Shown piece after piece: positions 56,117 to 64,000 of a stretch of 64,000 bases of DNA. This DNA comes from Liquorilactobacillus mali (GTDB taxonomy: Bacteria > Bacillota > Bacilli > Lactobacillales > Lactobacillaceae). A program made the translations under genes and the position numbers. Each line of letters begins with the position of its first letter. Position 1 is the stretch's first letter. Where the stretch lies: the NCBI RefSeq assembly GCF_001437155.1, contig NZ_JQAR01000009.1:1-64000 (forward strand), read 5' to 3'. A model generated the notes under the pieces. That model ran no database searches. It saw only the letters and a list, made by a program, of their open reading frames with translations, and was not told where the DNA came from.

Positions 56117-58572
56117 TGGTTGAAAACCAAGTCAGTAAAATTCAAGAACTCTCACTTGAGGCTGTTATGGGTGAACGCTTTGGACGTTACTCCAAGTATA
56201 TCATTCAAGAACGTGCTCTACCTGATATTAGAGACGGTTTAAAACCCGTTCAGCGTCGCATCTTATACGCGATGAATCAGGATGGTAATACTTACGAGAA
56301 AGCATTTAGAAAATCTGCAAAATCTGTAGGTAATGTGATGGGGAATTTTCATCCCCACGGTGATAGTTCGATCTATGAAGCAATGGTTCGCTTGAGCCAA
56401 TCATGGAAACTCCGCGAGCCGCTTATTGAGATGCATGGAAATAATGGATCGATGGATGGTGATCCACCTGCAGCCATGCGTTATACGGAAGCGCGTTTAA
56501 GCCAAATATCAGGTGAGCTGCTTCGCGATATTGATAAAAACACAGTTGACTTTGTTCCCAATTTTGATGATACAGATATGGAACCAACCGTTTTACCAGC
56601 ACGCTTCCCCAATCTGCTTGTAAATGGTGCAACTGGGATATCTGCAGGATATGCTACTGAAATTCCGCCTCATAACCTCCATGAAACGATTCAGGCACTA
56701 CTTTATTTGATGAGTCATCCTAAAGCTACACTTGATGATCTTATGGAATTTGTGAAGGGTCCGGATTTCCCAACGGGAGGAATTCTGCAGGGAATAGATG
56801 GGATTATTAAGGCTTATACTACTGGGCGCGGACGCGTTATGCTACGGGCGAAAACAGAAGTCGAATCCTTAAAGGGTAACAAAGAGCAAATTGTCATAAC
56901 TGAGATACCTTATGAAGTTAACAAAGCGATTCTTGTGAAGAAAATAGATGAAATCCGCTTGTTAAAGAAAGTTGAAGGTATTGCTGAAGTTCGTGATGAA
57001 AGTGACCGTGAGGGGTTACGTGTCGTAATCGAATTAAAACGAAATGCCAATCAAGAAGGTATCTTAAATTATTTGTTCAAGAATACTGATTTGCAGATAT
57101 CATACAATTTCAACATGGTTGCAATTAATAATATGCGGCCTGAAAATGTAGGGCTGAAACAAATATTGACTGCCTATCTTGAACATCAAAGAGTTGTAAC
57201 AACAAGAAGGACTCAATTTGAACTTGAAAAGGCTCGTGAACGCGAACATATTGTTGCTGGGTTAATCAAGGCATTGTCAATTTTAGATGATGTAATTAAA
57301 ACGATTCGTGCAAGCAATAATAAAAAGGATGCAAAAGACAATTTGGTTGTCGAGTACAGTTTCACTGAAGCACAAGCTGAGGCTATTGTGTCATTACAAC
57401 TCTATCGTTTAACAAATACTGATGTAACTGCTCTTCAGGCGGAAGCAAAGGAATTGACTGATAAGATCAGAAAATTTGAACTTATTCTGGCAAATCCAAA
57501 AGAATTGGATAAAGTTATCAAGAAGGAAATCTTGGCAATTGACAAGAAATATACATCTGAGCGAAAAACGGTTATTCAAGACAAAGTTGAACAGCTGAAG
57601 ATCGAAACAGAAGTTCTTGTTGCTCCCGAGGATGTTGTTGTTATGGTAAGTAGAGATGGTTACCTTAAGAGAAGTTCCCTGCGCTCATTCAATGCATCTG
57701 ATGTTACAGAAAATGGTTTGAAACCTGAGGATTCGGTTGTGTATCAGGAAACTATAAATACGCTTGATCATTTCTTTATCTTCACAGATAGTGGGAATGT
57801 GATATATCGTCCTGTGCACGAAATTCCTGATTATAAGTGGAAAGACACAGGTTTACATCTTTCCCAGTCAATAGGACTCAAACCAGATGAGAAGATTCTA
57901 GCTGCATTTGCCTTTAAAGATTTGGAACAAGCTGGTAATTTTGTTCTTGCTACAAAAGAAGGGAATATCAAACAAACTGCTTTTGCTGATTTAAAACCTG
58001 GTAGAACTTATAAATCCAGAGCGAGTCAAGGTATGAAGTTAAAATCTGATACGGATAAGTTGATATTGGTTAATTTTGTACAGTCTGAGCAGATTAATGA
58101 TATGTATGTTTTTGCAATCACACATGGTGGATATGGGCTAAGATACTTGTTATCTGAGGTTCCAGTATCAGGTGCTAAAGCCGCAGGTGTTAAGGCAATG
58201 GACTTACGAGATGACTTTATTGCTTCGGTCTTGTTGGTAACAGGTTCTGAGCAGGTTGGAATTCTTACGCAAAGAGGTGCATTCAAGCGAATGTCAGTAG
58301 CTGAAGTGTCCCCTACAACTAGGGCAAGACGTGGTGTCCAAGTTTTACGGGAACTAAAAAGAAATCCTCATCGTATTGAGTTTGTTTCTTTATTATCGAA
58401 AGAAGAACCTCATGATTTGACGATAATCACTGACAAACAAGAAACAGTAACGATCAATCCATTTGAACACCCTGTAGGTGATCGTTATTCAAATGGTTCG
58501 TTTGTAGTTGATACGGCTACTCAGGGTAACCCAATAAGATTTATAGTAACAAAAGAGAAAAAAGAAGAATAA
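56116..58572 (+). CDS. parC: DNA topoisomerase IV subunit A
   Basis: DNA-cleaving subunit of topoisomerase IV. 818 residues with active tyrosine Y123 in AAMRYTEARL, and a C-terminal beta-pinwheel. Quinolone-determining positions look wild type: S84 and E88 in HPHGDSSIYE correspond to E. coli ParC S80 and E84. Coupled to parE by ATG/TAA overlap. Terminated at 58581. Confidence 0.96.
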   Translation: MVENQVSKIQELSLEAVMGERFGRYSKYIIQERALPDIRDGLKPVQRRILYAMNQDGNTYEKAFRKSAKSVGNVMGNFHPHGDSSIYEAMVRLSQSWKLREPLIEMHGNNGSMDGDPPAAMRYTEARLSQISGELLRDIDKNTVDFVPNFDDTDMEPTVLPARFPNLLVNGATGISAGYATEIPPHNLHETIQALLYLMSHPKATLDDLMEFVKGPDFPTGGILQGIDGIIKAYTTGRGRVMLRAKTEVESLKGNKEQIVITEIPYEVNKAILVKKIDEIRLLKKVEGIAEVRDESDREGLRVVIELKRNANQEGILNYLFKNTDLQISYNFNMVAINNMRPENVGLKQILTAYLEHQRVVTTRRTQFELEKAREREHIVAGLIKALSILDDVIKTIRASNNKKDAKDNLVVEYSFTEAQAEAIVSLQLYRLTNTDVTALQAEAKELTDKIRKFELILANPKELDKVIKKEILAIDKKYTSERKTVIQDKVEQLKIETEVLVAPEDVVVMVSRDGYLKRSSLRSFNASDVTENGLKPEDSVVYQETINTLDHFFIFTDSGNVIYRPVHEIPDYKWKDTGLHLSQSIGLKPDEKILAAFAFKDLEQAGNFVLATKEGNIKQTAFADLKPGRTYKSRASQGMKLKSDTDKLILVNFVQSEQINDMYVFAITHGGYGLRYLLSEVPVSGAKAAGVKAMDLRDDFIASVLLVTGSEQVGILTQRGAFKRMSVAEVSPTTRARRGVQVLRELKRNPHRIEFVSLLSKEEPHDLTIITDKQETVTINPFEHPVGDRYSNGSFVVDTATQGNPIRFIVTKEKKEE

Positions 58573-58580
58573 TGATTAAT

Positions 58581-58629
58581 AGTCCTGTTAGAAGTTAGCG
58601 AAAGCTAATTTTTAGAAGGACTTTTTTTT
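58581..58629 (+). terminator. Intrinsic terminator of parE-parC
   Basis: AGTCCT...TTAGC, GAAA tetraloop, GCTAA...AGGACT, then T8. The gap from here to 58819 is AT-rich; a -10-like TATAAA occurs at 58793-58798 but no good -35 can be matched, and I see no gene. Confidence 0.88.
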
Positions 58630-58819
58630 AATAATTCACAATTAATGTTATTTATTTTACTTTACTATCTTTTTTTCACAAATAATTCATACATTAGACA
58701 TACAGCTGTCAAATCAATATTTTAAATTATTATATGGGTAATAAAGAGTTTATTTCTGCTTATTTTGGGAGTAGGGAAAATAACGACTTTATTATAAATT
58801 ATGGTATAGGGGTCTTTGG

Positions 58820-59965
58820 ATGAAGAAAAAGTATTTATATGAAGTTGATTTAATGAGGTGTATTTTCATTTTTGGGGTACTAGCAAATCATGTAACATCA
58901 TCATTTATTGCTAGCTTATCAACCGATTCAGTTCCACAGTTAGTTTTGTTAATGACACATTTATTGTTGCATTTCACAAGAATGGGATTCATGTTCGTTA
59001 CAGGGTTAGTACTATTTTTACAATATTATAAAAAAGATCAGGTAAATTATCTGGCCTTCTGGTACAAACGCTACAAGGGTGGTGGAGTGCCTTACTTATT
59101 TTGGAATGGATTTTTCTTAATATTTGTTGCTATTGCAGCAGGCGACACTTTGAATTTTCACAGTTGGGTAACAGATTGGTATTCGGCTTTGATTCATGGG
59201 GATCAATTCTATATGTACTACATTTTGGTGACATTTCAGCTTTATCTGATTTTTCCATTATTACTTAAATTGTTTAAGAAGTTGAATGGTTATCATCTAT
59301 TGATATTCTCAATCAGCGCGTTAATCCAATTATTTTTCTTAATCTGGACAAAATATATATATCCAGAGATGAATCATGATAACTGGCCATATTTACTGAA
59401 GTACTACGGCAACTTTGTCTTATCATACCAATTCTATTTTATTGCAGGTGGCTTTGTTTCAATTCATTATGATGAGGCCAAGGTATTCATCACAAAGTAC
59501 CGAAAAATCGTCTATACACTCACTGCCTTACTAGGATTAGGAACGTTTGTTCTGTTTTACATTAACTGGTATATTCTCAAGTTAGGCAAACATTATACAG
59601 AGCTAGTACATCAGCCTTACTTGATGATTTATGCTTCACTCATGATTTGTACTGTTTGGTGTCTTAGCCTTTCATATGCGAGTCACAGAACGCAACCACG
59701 ATGGGAGAAATTTGCAAGATTCGTTTCCTTATCTTCAAAGTTATCTTTTGGTGTCTATCTGACTCAAACTATTGGGCTGACACTTTTAGCGTATATCTTA
59801 TTGAATATTAAGGGGTACTTGAATGAATGGGTCTTATTCCTGCTATTACCAGTAGGATATTTAGTTGTTTTGGGGACTTCATGGCTAGTGTCATTCATTC
59901 TCTACAAAGTTCCTCCATTTGGAATATTGATTGGACGCCCACAAAAGCTTAGGAGGAGTAAATAA
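58820..59965 (+). CDS. Membrane acyltransferase, acyltransferase_3 family
   Basis: 381-residue polytopic protein with about ten membrane spans. N-terminal pattern YEVDLMRCIFIFGVLANH has the conserved R13 and H24 of acyltransferase_3 enzymes, which move acyl groups to sugars, wall polymers or small molecules at the membrane. No extracellular SGNH domain is fused. AGGGG site before ATG 58820. Overlaps the ligase gene by one base. Acceptor is unknown; the tight linkage to an acyl-adenylating ligase suggests that the ligase makes its donor. Confidence 0.85.
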   Translation: MKKKYLYEVDLMRCIFIFGVLANHVTSSFIASLSTDSVPQLVLLMTHLLLHFTRMGFMFVTGLVLFLQYYKKDQVNYLAFWYKRYKGGGVPYLFWNGFFLIFVAIAAGDTLNFHSWVTDWYSALIHGDQFYMYYILVTFQLYLIFPLLLKLFKKLNGYHLLIFSISALIQLFFLIWTKYIYPEMNHDNWPYLLKYYGNFVLSYQFYFIAGGFVSIHYDEAKVFITKYRKIVYTLTALLGLGTFVLFYINWYILKLGKHYTELVHQPYLMIYASLMICTVWCLSLSYASHRTQPRWEKFARFVSLSSKLSFGVYLTQTIGLTLLAYILLNIKGYLNEWVLFLLLPVGYLVVLGTSWLVSFILYKVPPFGILIGRPQKLRRSK

Positions 59966-61485
59966 TGACAAAATTAACTACAGAACTTGCTATGCATTTA
60001 AAAAAGAATGTTAATCGTGAATTTTTAAAAGATGAACGAATGAACAAATGGTTTACTGGAAAAGACGTAGAAGAAGACATAACAAAGCTTCAAAAAATTT
60101 TTTTAGACGCCCATATGGGCAGTGGGGACATTGCATTTATGTGTCTTGAAAATTCCGCTGCATATATTCCAATCAATCAGGCTTTGTGGCGGTTGGGTGT
60201 CACTGCACATCCCGTTTCTGAGAGTACCTCTGATGTAGAACTTGTCAAAGACTTTCGCGAGAATCATTATGCGGCAATTATTTTTAATGACAGCCGTGCC
60301 GAAGTTTTCAGTAATTTCACTGAATTAGATAAGCACACAGTTCAGTTGCATACATTTGAAGATTTGGTCATTCTAACAAGAAATGATTTGAACATAGGTG
60401 AGAAGGAAGCTAAGCCAAATGAGCAGTCATATGGTTGGATATTGAATACATCTGGAACCACCGGAAAGCCTAAGAAGGTTGGCCTGACTCATGAGATTAT
60501 GTTAAAGGCAGCGCACTATGACATGGGGAGCCATCGTTTAAGTGCAGATGATACTGTTTTGATTATAATGCCAATGTTTCACATTAATGCACAGGAATTA
60601 ATCGTTGTTTCTACACTTCTATCGGATGGGAGGTTAGTGATTGCACCTAAGTTCAGTGCAAGCCGTTTCTGGCAGCAGGTGATGAAGAATGATGTTACAT
60701 GGTCCTCAGTGGTTCCTACAATTGTTTCTATCTTATTAAAAAATGAGAAAGCCTTAGCTCAATTTGACCCAAATCACAAACTTCGCTTCGTTAGATGTGC
60801 TTCTGCGATGCTTCCGGTTAGCCGTCATAAGAAATTTGTAAAAAAGTTTGGTGTTCCGTTGCTTGAAGGGTATGGCATGACAGAATCTTGTAGTCAATGT
60901 ACTTTGAATCCATTAGATAATATAAAAATTGGTTCAGTCGGTAAACCATACCATACTGATGTAACAATTATAGATGGGGATGACTTTACTGATGCACCAG
61001 GAATTCATGGAGAGATTGCAATTCGCGGTGATCACGTAATTACGAGCTATCTTGATCCACATCCCGACTCCTTTAAAGATGGTTGGTTCTTAACAGGTGA
61101 TTTAGGCTACTTTGATGAAGAAGGTTATCTGTGGTTGGAAGGTCGTAGTAAAGATGTTATTAATCATGGTGGTGAAAAAGTCAGTCCATCGGTTGTCGAA
61201 GATGTTCTTGGAAACCTGGACTTCATTAAACAAGTTGCAGTCGTGGGATTGCCTGATGAACTATATGGCGAAATTGTAGCGGCTGCCGTAATTGATGATA
61301 CCAAAGATTCTGAGACTCTGGCAAAACACCGTCAACGAATTATTGATTATGCAGCAACACATCTTGCTAAGTATCGGAGACCAACTGAAATCTTCTTTTT
61401 AGATGAATTTCCATTAAATCCAACTCGCAAGATATTAAGGCCAAAATTGGCAGAGATACTACAAGAAAAGAGGACTGTGAAATAG
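59965..61485 (+). CDS. AMP-forming acyl ligase (ANL superfamily)
   Basis: 506-residue adenylate-forming enzyme that activates a carboxylic acid with ATP, probably to a CoA thioester. Visible motifs: A3 NTSGTTGKPKK (T162-K171 region), A5 YGMTES from Y303, A7 TGDLGYFDEEG with D379, A8 GRSKD with R394, and A10 lysine K489 in NPTRKILRPK, where the family usually has GK before the isoleucine. No carrier-protein gene adjoins. AGGAGG at the right distance. Substrate unknown; could be oxalate-, short-chain- or aromatic acid-like. Confidence 0.85.
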   Translation: MTKLTTELAMHLKKNVNREFLKDERMNKWFTGKDVEEDITKLQKIFLDAHMGSGDIAFMCLENSAAYIPINQALWRLGVTAHPVSESTSDVELVKDFRENHYAAIIFNDSRAEVFSNFTELDKHTVQLHTFEDLVILTRNDLNIGEKEAKPNEQSYGWILNTSGTTGKPKKVGLTHEIMLKAAHYDMGSHRLSADDTVLIIMPMFHINAQELIVVSTLLSDGRLVIAPKFSASRFWQQVMKNDVTWSSVVPTIVSILLKNEKALAQFDPNHKLRFVRCASAMLPVSRHKKFVKKFGVPLLEGYGMTESCSQCTLNPLDNIKIGSVGKPYHTDVTIIDGDDFTDAPGIHGEIAIRGDHVITSYLDPHPDSFKDGWFLTGDLGYFDEEGYLWLEGRSKDVINHGGEKVSPSVVEDVLGNLDFIKQVAVVGLPDELYGEIVAAAVIDDTKDSETLAKHRQRIIDYAATHLAKYRRPTEIFFLDEFPLNPTRKILRPKLAEILQEKRTVK

Positions 61486-61486
61486 T

Positions 61487-62458
61487 ATGAAGAATCTTAA
61501 AAAAAGTTTTATCGCAATTCTTTTATTATTTTGGTGTGGGATTGCTGTTTATGGCTGGCACCTGACAAGAGAAGATGCTGGAAGTTCCAGCTTAAAGAAT
61601 GTCGTACTTGGGTATCAAGCTGGAGATGAATTCTATATCTCTAAAATTAGAGGCCAGTTCGTTAAAAAGATGAAGGCGAAGGGATACAATGTTAAGTTCA
61701 AGGAATTCCAAAATGGTGCGGCAATGATGCAGGCACTTGCTTCAGGTAATGTCGACTACGCGCGTGTAGGAGATACGCCGCCCGTATCTGCCTTGGCATC
61801 GGGTACTAAATTAACTTATGTGGCAGCTGGTGGAACAAAAGCAAAAGGTAGTGGAATTCTGATTCACAAAAACTCTTCAATCAAAACATTGGCGGATTTA
61901 AAAGGTAAAAAAGTTGCATACACTAAGGGTACAAGTTCACAATACATGCTGCTGAGGGCTCTTAAAGTAGCCGGATTGAGCAATGATGATATAACATGGG
62001 TCAATTTAGATTCTGATGCTGCAAGTGTTGCATATTCTAAAGGAAAGGTTGATGCTTGGGCTAACTGGGATCCTAGTGTAGCACAAGTTGAAATAACCGA
62101 GAATTCAAAGCTGCTTGTTGATGGTACAACTACAAAGGCACTCAACCGAAGCTTCATTGTTTCACCAACAACATATGCAAGCAAAAACAAAACACTAAGC
62201 AAGCTAATTATTAAATATACTGAGCAAGATATGAAGTGGGCTAACAAGAATCATTCTAAATTGATCAAAAAAATGAGTGCAGATTTAAAACTTTCTAAGA
62301 AGGTGGTTCGTAGATCTGTTACCAGAAGAACGTTCTCAATGAAAGCAATGTCAAAGAGTGTCGTAAAAGAGGAACAGGAAATTGCTAATGTATTTTACGA
62401 CAATAACATTCTTACAAAGAAAATTGATGTTTCAAAACATGTTCAGTACCTTAAATAA
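61487..62458 (+). CDS. ABC transporter substrate-binding protein, SsuA/TauA family
   Basis: 323-residue extracytoplasmic binding protein. N-terminal hydrophobic segment (about 6-26), then a NMT1/SsuA-type bilobal fold with QALASGNVDYARVGDTPPV, LKGKKVAYTKGTSS and GKVDAWANWDPSVAQVE. The only cysteine in the leader (C17, in LFWCGIA) is not in a good lipobox, so it may be membrane-anchored by an uncleaved helix instead of lipid. Family members bind aliphatic sulfonates, taurine, nitrate or aromatic acids. Begins one base after the ligase stop. The lack of a desulfonating monooxygenase nearby argues against simple sulphur scavenging. Confidence 0.88.
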   Translation: MKNLKKSFIAILLLFWCGIAVYGWHLTREDAGSSSLKNVVLGYQAGDEFYISKIRGQFVKKMKAKGYNVKFKEFQNGAAMMQALASGNVDYARVGDTPPVSALASGTKLTYVAAGGTKAKGSGILIHKNSSIKTLADLKGKKVAYTKGTSSQYMLLRALKVAGLSNDDITWVNLDSDAASVAYSKGKVDAWANWDPSVAQVEITENSKLLVDGTTTKALNRSFIVSPTTYASKNKTLSKLIIKYTEQDMKWANKNHSKLIKKMSADLKLSKKVVRRSVTRRTFSMKAMSKSVVKEEQEIANVFYDNNILTKKIDVSKHVQYLK

Positions 62459-62476
62459 TTAATAAGGAGAAAGATT

Positions 62477-63307
62477 ATGGAAAATATTGAAACAAATGAA
62501 AATTATCATTTTTCGTTTAAGTTTAAAAATTCATTACCTTGGTTGATTCCTGTTTTCTTGATAGTTTTTTGGCAAGTTGCTTGCAATCTCTCGTGGGTCA
62601 ATGAGACCTTGTTACCATCTCCAATTGATGTTGTAACAAATGGTATTAAGCTTTTTAAGAAGGGTGAACTTCAAGAAAATATGAGTATTAGTCTTTATCG
62701 TGCAACTGCCGGTCTTCTGATTGGTGGTGGACTAGGGTTCATTCTAGGTTTTATAAATGGAGTTTCACGTAGGGCAAGATTATTGTTTGACAGCACTATT
62801 CAAATGTTGCGTAATATCCCACATTTAGCATTGATTCCCTTGATTATTTTATGGCTTGGAATTGGTGAATCTGCCAAAATATCATTGGTTGCATTAGGGT
62901 GTCTCTTCCCGATGTATATCAATACCTACCATGGAATTACATCAGTCGATCCTAAGCTAATTGAGATGGGAAAATCTTATGAATTGAGTAAAAAGGATCT
63001 GTTTATCAAGGTTATTTTTCCTGGAGCTCTTCCAACTATTTTGATGGGTGTTAGATATGCACTTGGTGTAATGTGGACGACCTTGATTGTTGCTGAAACA
63101 ATTTCTGCAAGTTCTGGTATAGGTTATATGTCAACGAACGCCGAACAGTTCATGGATATGAAGACGATTGTTTTATGTATTTTAATCTATGCCCTATTGG
63201 GAAAATTATCTGATTTTATCGCTAAAAACTTAGAAGACATCTTCTTAGAATGGCGTGCAATTGAAAGGAGGAATACAGATGCCTCAGAAACTTCTGGAGA
63301 TAAGTAA
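62477..63307 (+). CDS. ABC transporter permease, SsuC/TauC family
   Basis: 276-residue inner-membrane permease with about six spans and the binding-protein-dependent permease (EAA) motif near residues 170-195: EMGKSYELSKKDLFIKVIFP, followed by GALPTILMGVRYALG. AATAAGGAGAAAG before ATG 62477. Overlaps the ATPase gene by 29 bases. Confidence 0.92.
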   Translation: MENIETNENYHFSFKFKNSLPWLIPVFLIVFWQVACNLSWVNETLLPSPIDVVTNGIKLFKKGELQENMSISLYRATAGLLIGGGLGFILGFINGVSRRARLLFDSTIQMLRNIPHLALIPLIILWLGIGESAKISLVALGCLFPMYINTYHGITSVDPKLIEMGKSYELSKKDLFIKVIFPGALPTILMGVRYALGVMWTTLIVAETISASSGIGYMSTNAEQFMDMKTIVLCILIYALLGKLSDFIAKNLEDIFLEWRAIERRNTDASETSGDK

Positions 63308-63998
63308 AGTCGGTAAGTCGTACGGCAACAGTGTTATTTTGAGTGATGCTAACCTAGTCATTAATGAAGGTGAATTTATTGCACTAGTCGGAATGAGTGG
63401 TGGCGGTAAAAGTACGCTATTGCGAATGTTGGCCGGCTTAGAAGAGACATCTGCCGGTTCCATTATTCAAGATGGTAATAAGATTCATGGGTTAAACAAA
63501 GAAGCTCGTGTAATGTTCCAAGAAGATCGCTTGCTCCCATGGATGAATGTCATAGATAACGTTTTGCTGGATAAAAAGGGTAAACAAGCAGTTAGCGAGG
63601 CTACCGAACTACTGGAACAAGTAGAATTAGAGCAGTATGCTAAGCAATTTCCTTCTCAATTATCAGGTGGACAAAGACAGCGTGTTGCTTTGGCACGCGC
63701 GCTAATGTCACATCCACGCCTGCTTCTGTTGGATGAGCCATTAGGAGCACTTGATGCACTAACAAGGACTAAAATGCAGGACTTGATTAGAAAAGTTTGT
63801 CAGGATAAGGCGATTACAACTTTTTTGGTAACACATGATATTAATGAAGCTGTGAGAATGGCTGATCGTATCGCCATAATCAAGAATGGAACAATCTGGC
63901 GAATCGTTGATAATCCATATCGTGGCAAAGAAAGCCTTATCGATAAGGAAAAAGAAGTTGAAATCTCTGAAGAGATTCTTGCCGAAATTTTGGATTAA
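63279..63998 (+). CDS. ABC transporter ATP-binding protein, SsuB/TauB family
   Basis: 239-residue ATPase: Walker A GMSGGGKST (38-46), Q-loop MFQEDRLLPW typical of the nitrate/sulfonate class, signature LSGGQRQRV, Walker B LLLLDEPLGALD and H-loop THD. Start ATG 63279 has AAAGGAGG and lies inside the permease gene; the earlier TTG/ATG at 63255 is not needed. Complete: TAA at 63996-63998, two bases before the window ends, so genes may follow. Confidence 0.93.
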   Translation: MPQKLLEISKVGKSYGNSVILSDANLVINEGEFIALVGMSGGGKSTLLRMLAGLEETSAGSIIQDGNKIHGLNKEARVMFQEDRLLPWMNVIDNVLLDKKGKQAVSEATELLEQVELEQYAKQFPSQLSGGQRQRVALARALMSHPRLLLLDEPLGALDALTRTKMQDLIRKVCQDKAITTFLVTHDINEAVRMADRIAIIKNGTIWRIVDNPYRGKESLIDKEKEVEISEEILAEILD

Positions 63999-64000
63999 AT

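Overview
The window is about 64 kb of chromosome from a low-GC, Gram-positive, fermentative bacterium. Gene order and protein features point to a member of the Lactobacillaceae, probably on the Ligilactobacillus/Liquorilactobacillus (salivarius) side; this is inference from gene content and style, not a database match. Supporting signs are the runs cvfB-fur-xerD-ribT-scpA-scpB-rluB, cmk-rpsA-der-hup, dapB-cca-ABCF-thyA-dfrA and lepB-rbgA-rnhB-dprA-topA-xerC-hslV-hslU, a pyruvate kinase with the extra C-terminal domain, a RibU vitamin transporter under an FMN riboswitch, AGGAGG-type ribosome binding sites, frequent TTG starts and strong hairpin/T-tract terminators. Almost all genes are on the + strand; only a small membrane protein at the left end, yitT and plsY are on the - strand. 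I found no rRNA, tRNA, CRISPR or insertion sequence.

Layout. 1-6.7 kb: dnaE, then pfkA-pyk (lower glycolysis control points). 6.9-13.1 kb: a DUF441 membrane protein, cvfB, fur, xerD, ribT, scpA-scpB, rluB, then the FMN riboswitch and ribU. 13.1-22 kb: a Fur-box-like site, ypbB-recQ, a Ser-rich LysM protein, cmk, rpsA, der, hup and a TPR protein. 22-33.5 kb is an AT-richer accessory island: a PRD regulator, a split-off EIIA-like protein, a fructose-family PTS (EIIA, EIIB, EIIC), an AlsE-like epimerase, transketolase, transaldolase, ribulose-phosphate epimerase, RpiB, then an MFS sugar transporter broken by a stop codon and a decayed tail. 33.5-43.7 kb returns to backbone: yitT(-), dapB, cca, an ABC-F protein, thyA, dfrA, an SGNH hydrolase, ypmS, a YozE-type protein and ctpA. 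44-53.2 kb: lepB, rbgA, rnhB, dprA, topA, xerC, hslV, hslU and a LacX-like mutarotase. 53.3-58.6 kb: plsY(-) and parE-parC. 58.8 kb to the end: a tight five-gene operon of unknown purpose, membrane acyltransferase, AMP-forming acyl ligase and an SsuABC-type ABC importer.

How the genes work together. Most of the window is replication, recombination, chromosome segregation, translation and cell-envelope housekeeping. Two loci are accessory and deserve attention. The island at 22-31 kb would import a sugar as its phosphate and feed it into fructose-6-phosphate and the pentose phosphate pool; it has no sugar-alcohol dehydrogenase, and its AlsE-like enzyme and RpiB together suggest D-allulose (and perhaps D-allose) or a ketopentose as the substrate. 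Carbon catabolite control is indicated by CcpA-type cre sites before the regulator and before the broken transporter. The right-end operon couples uptake of an unknown small acid or sulfonate-like compound to activation by an adenylating ligase and transfer by a membrane acyltransferase; this combination is the best candidate in the window for an undescribed system.
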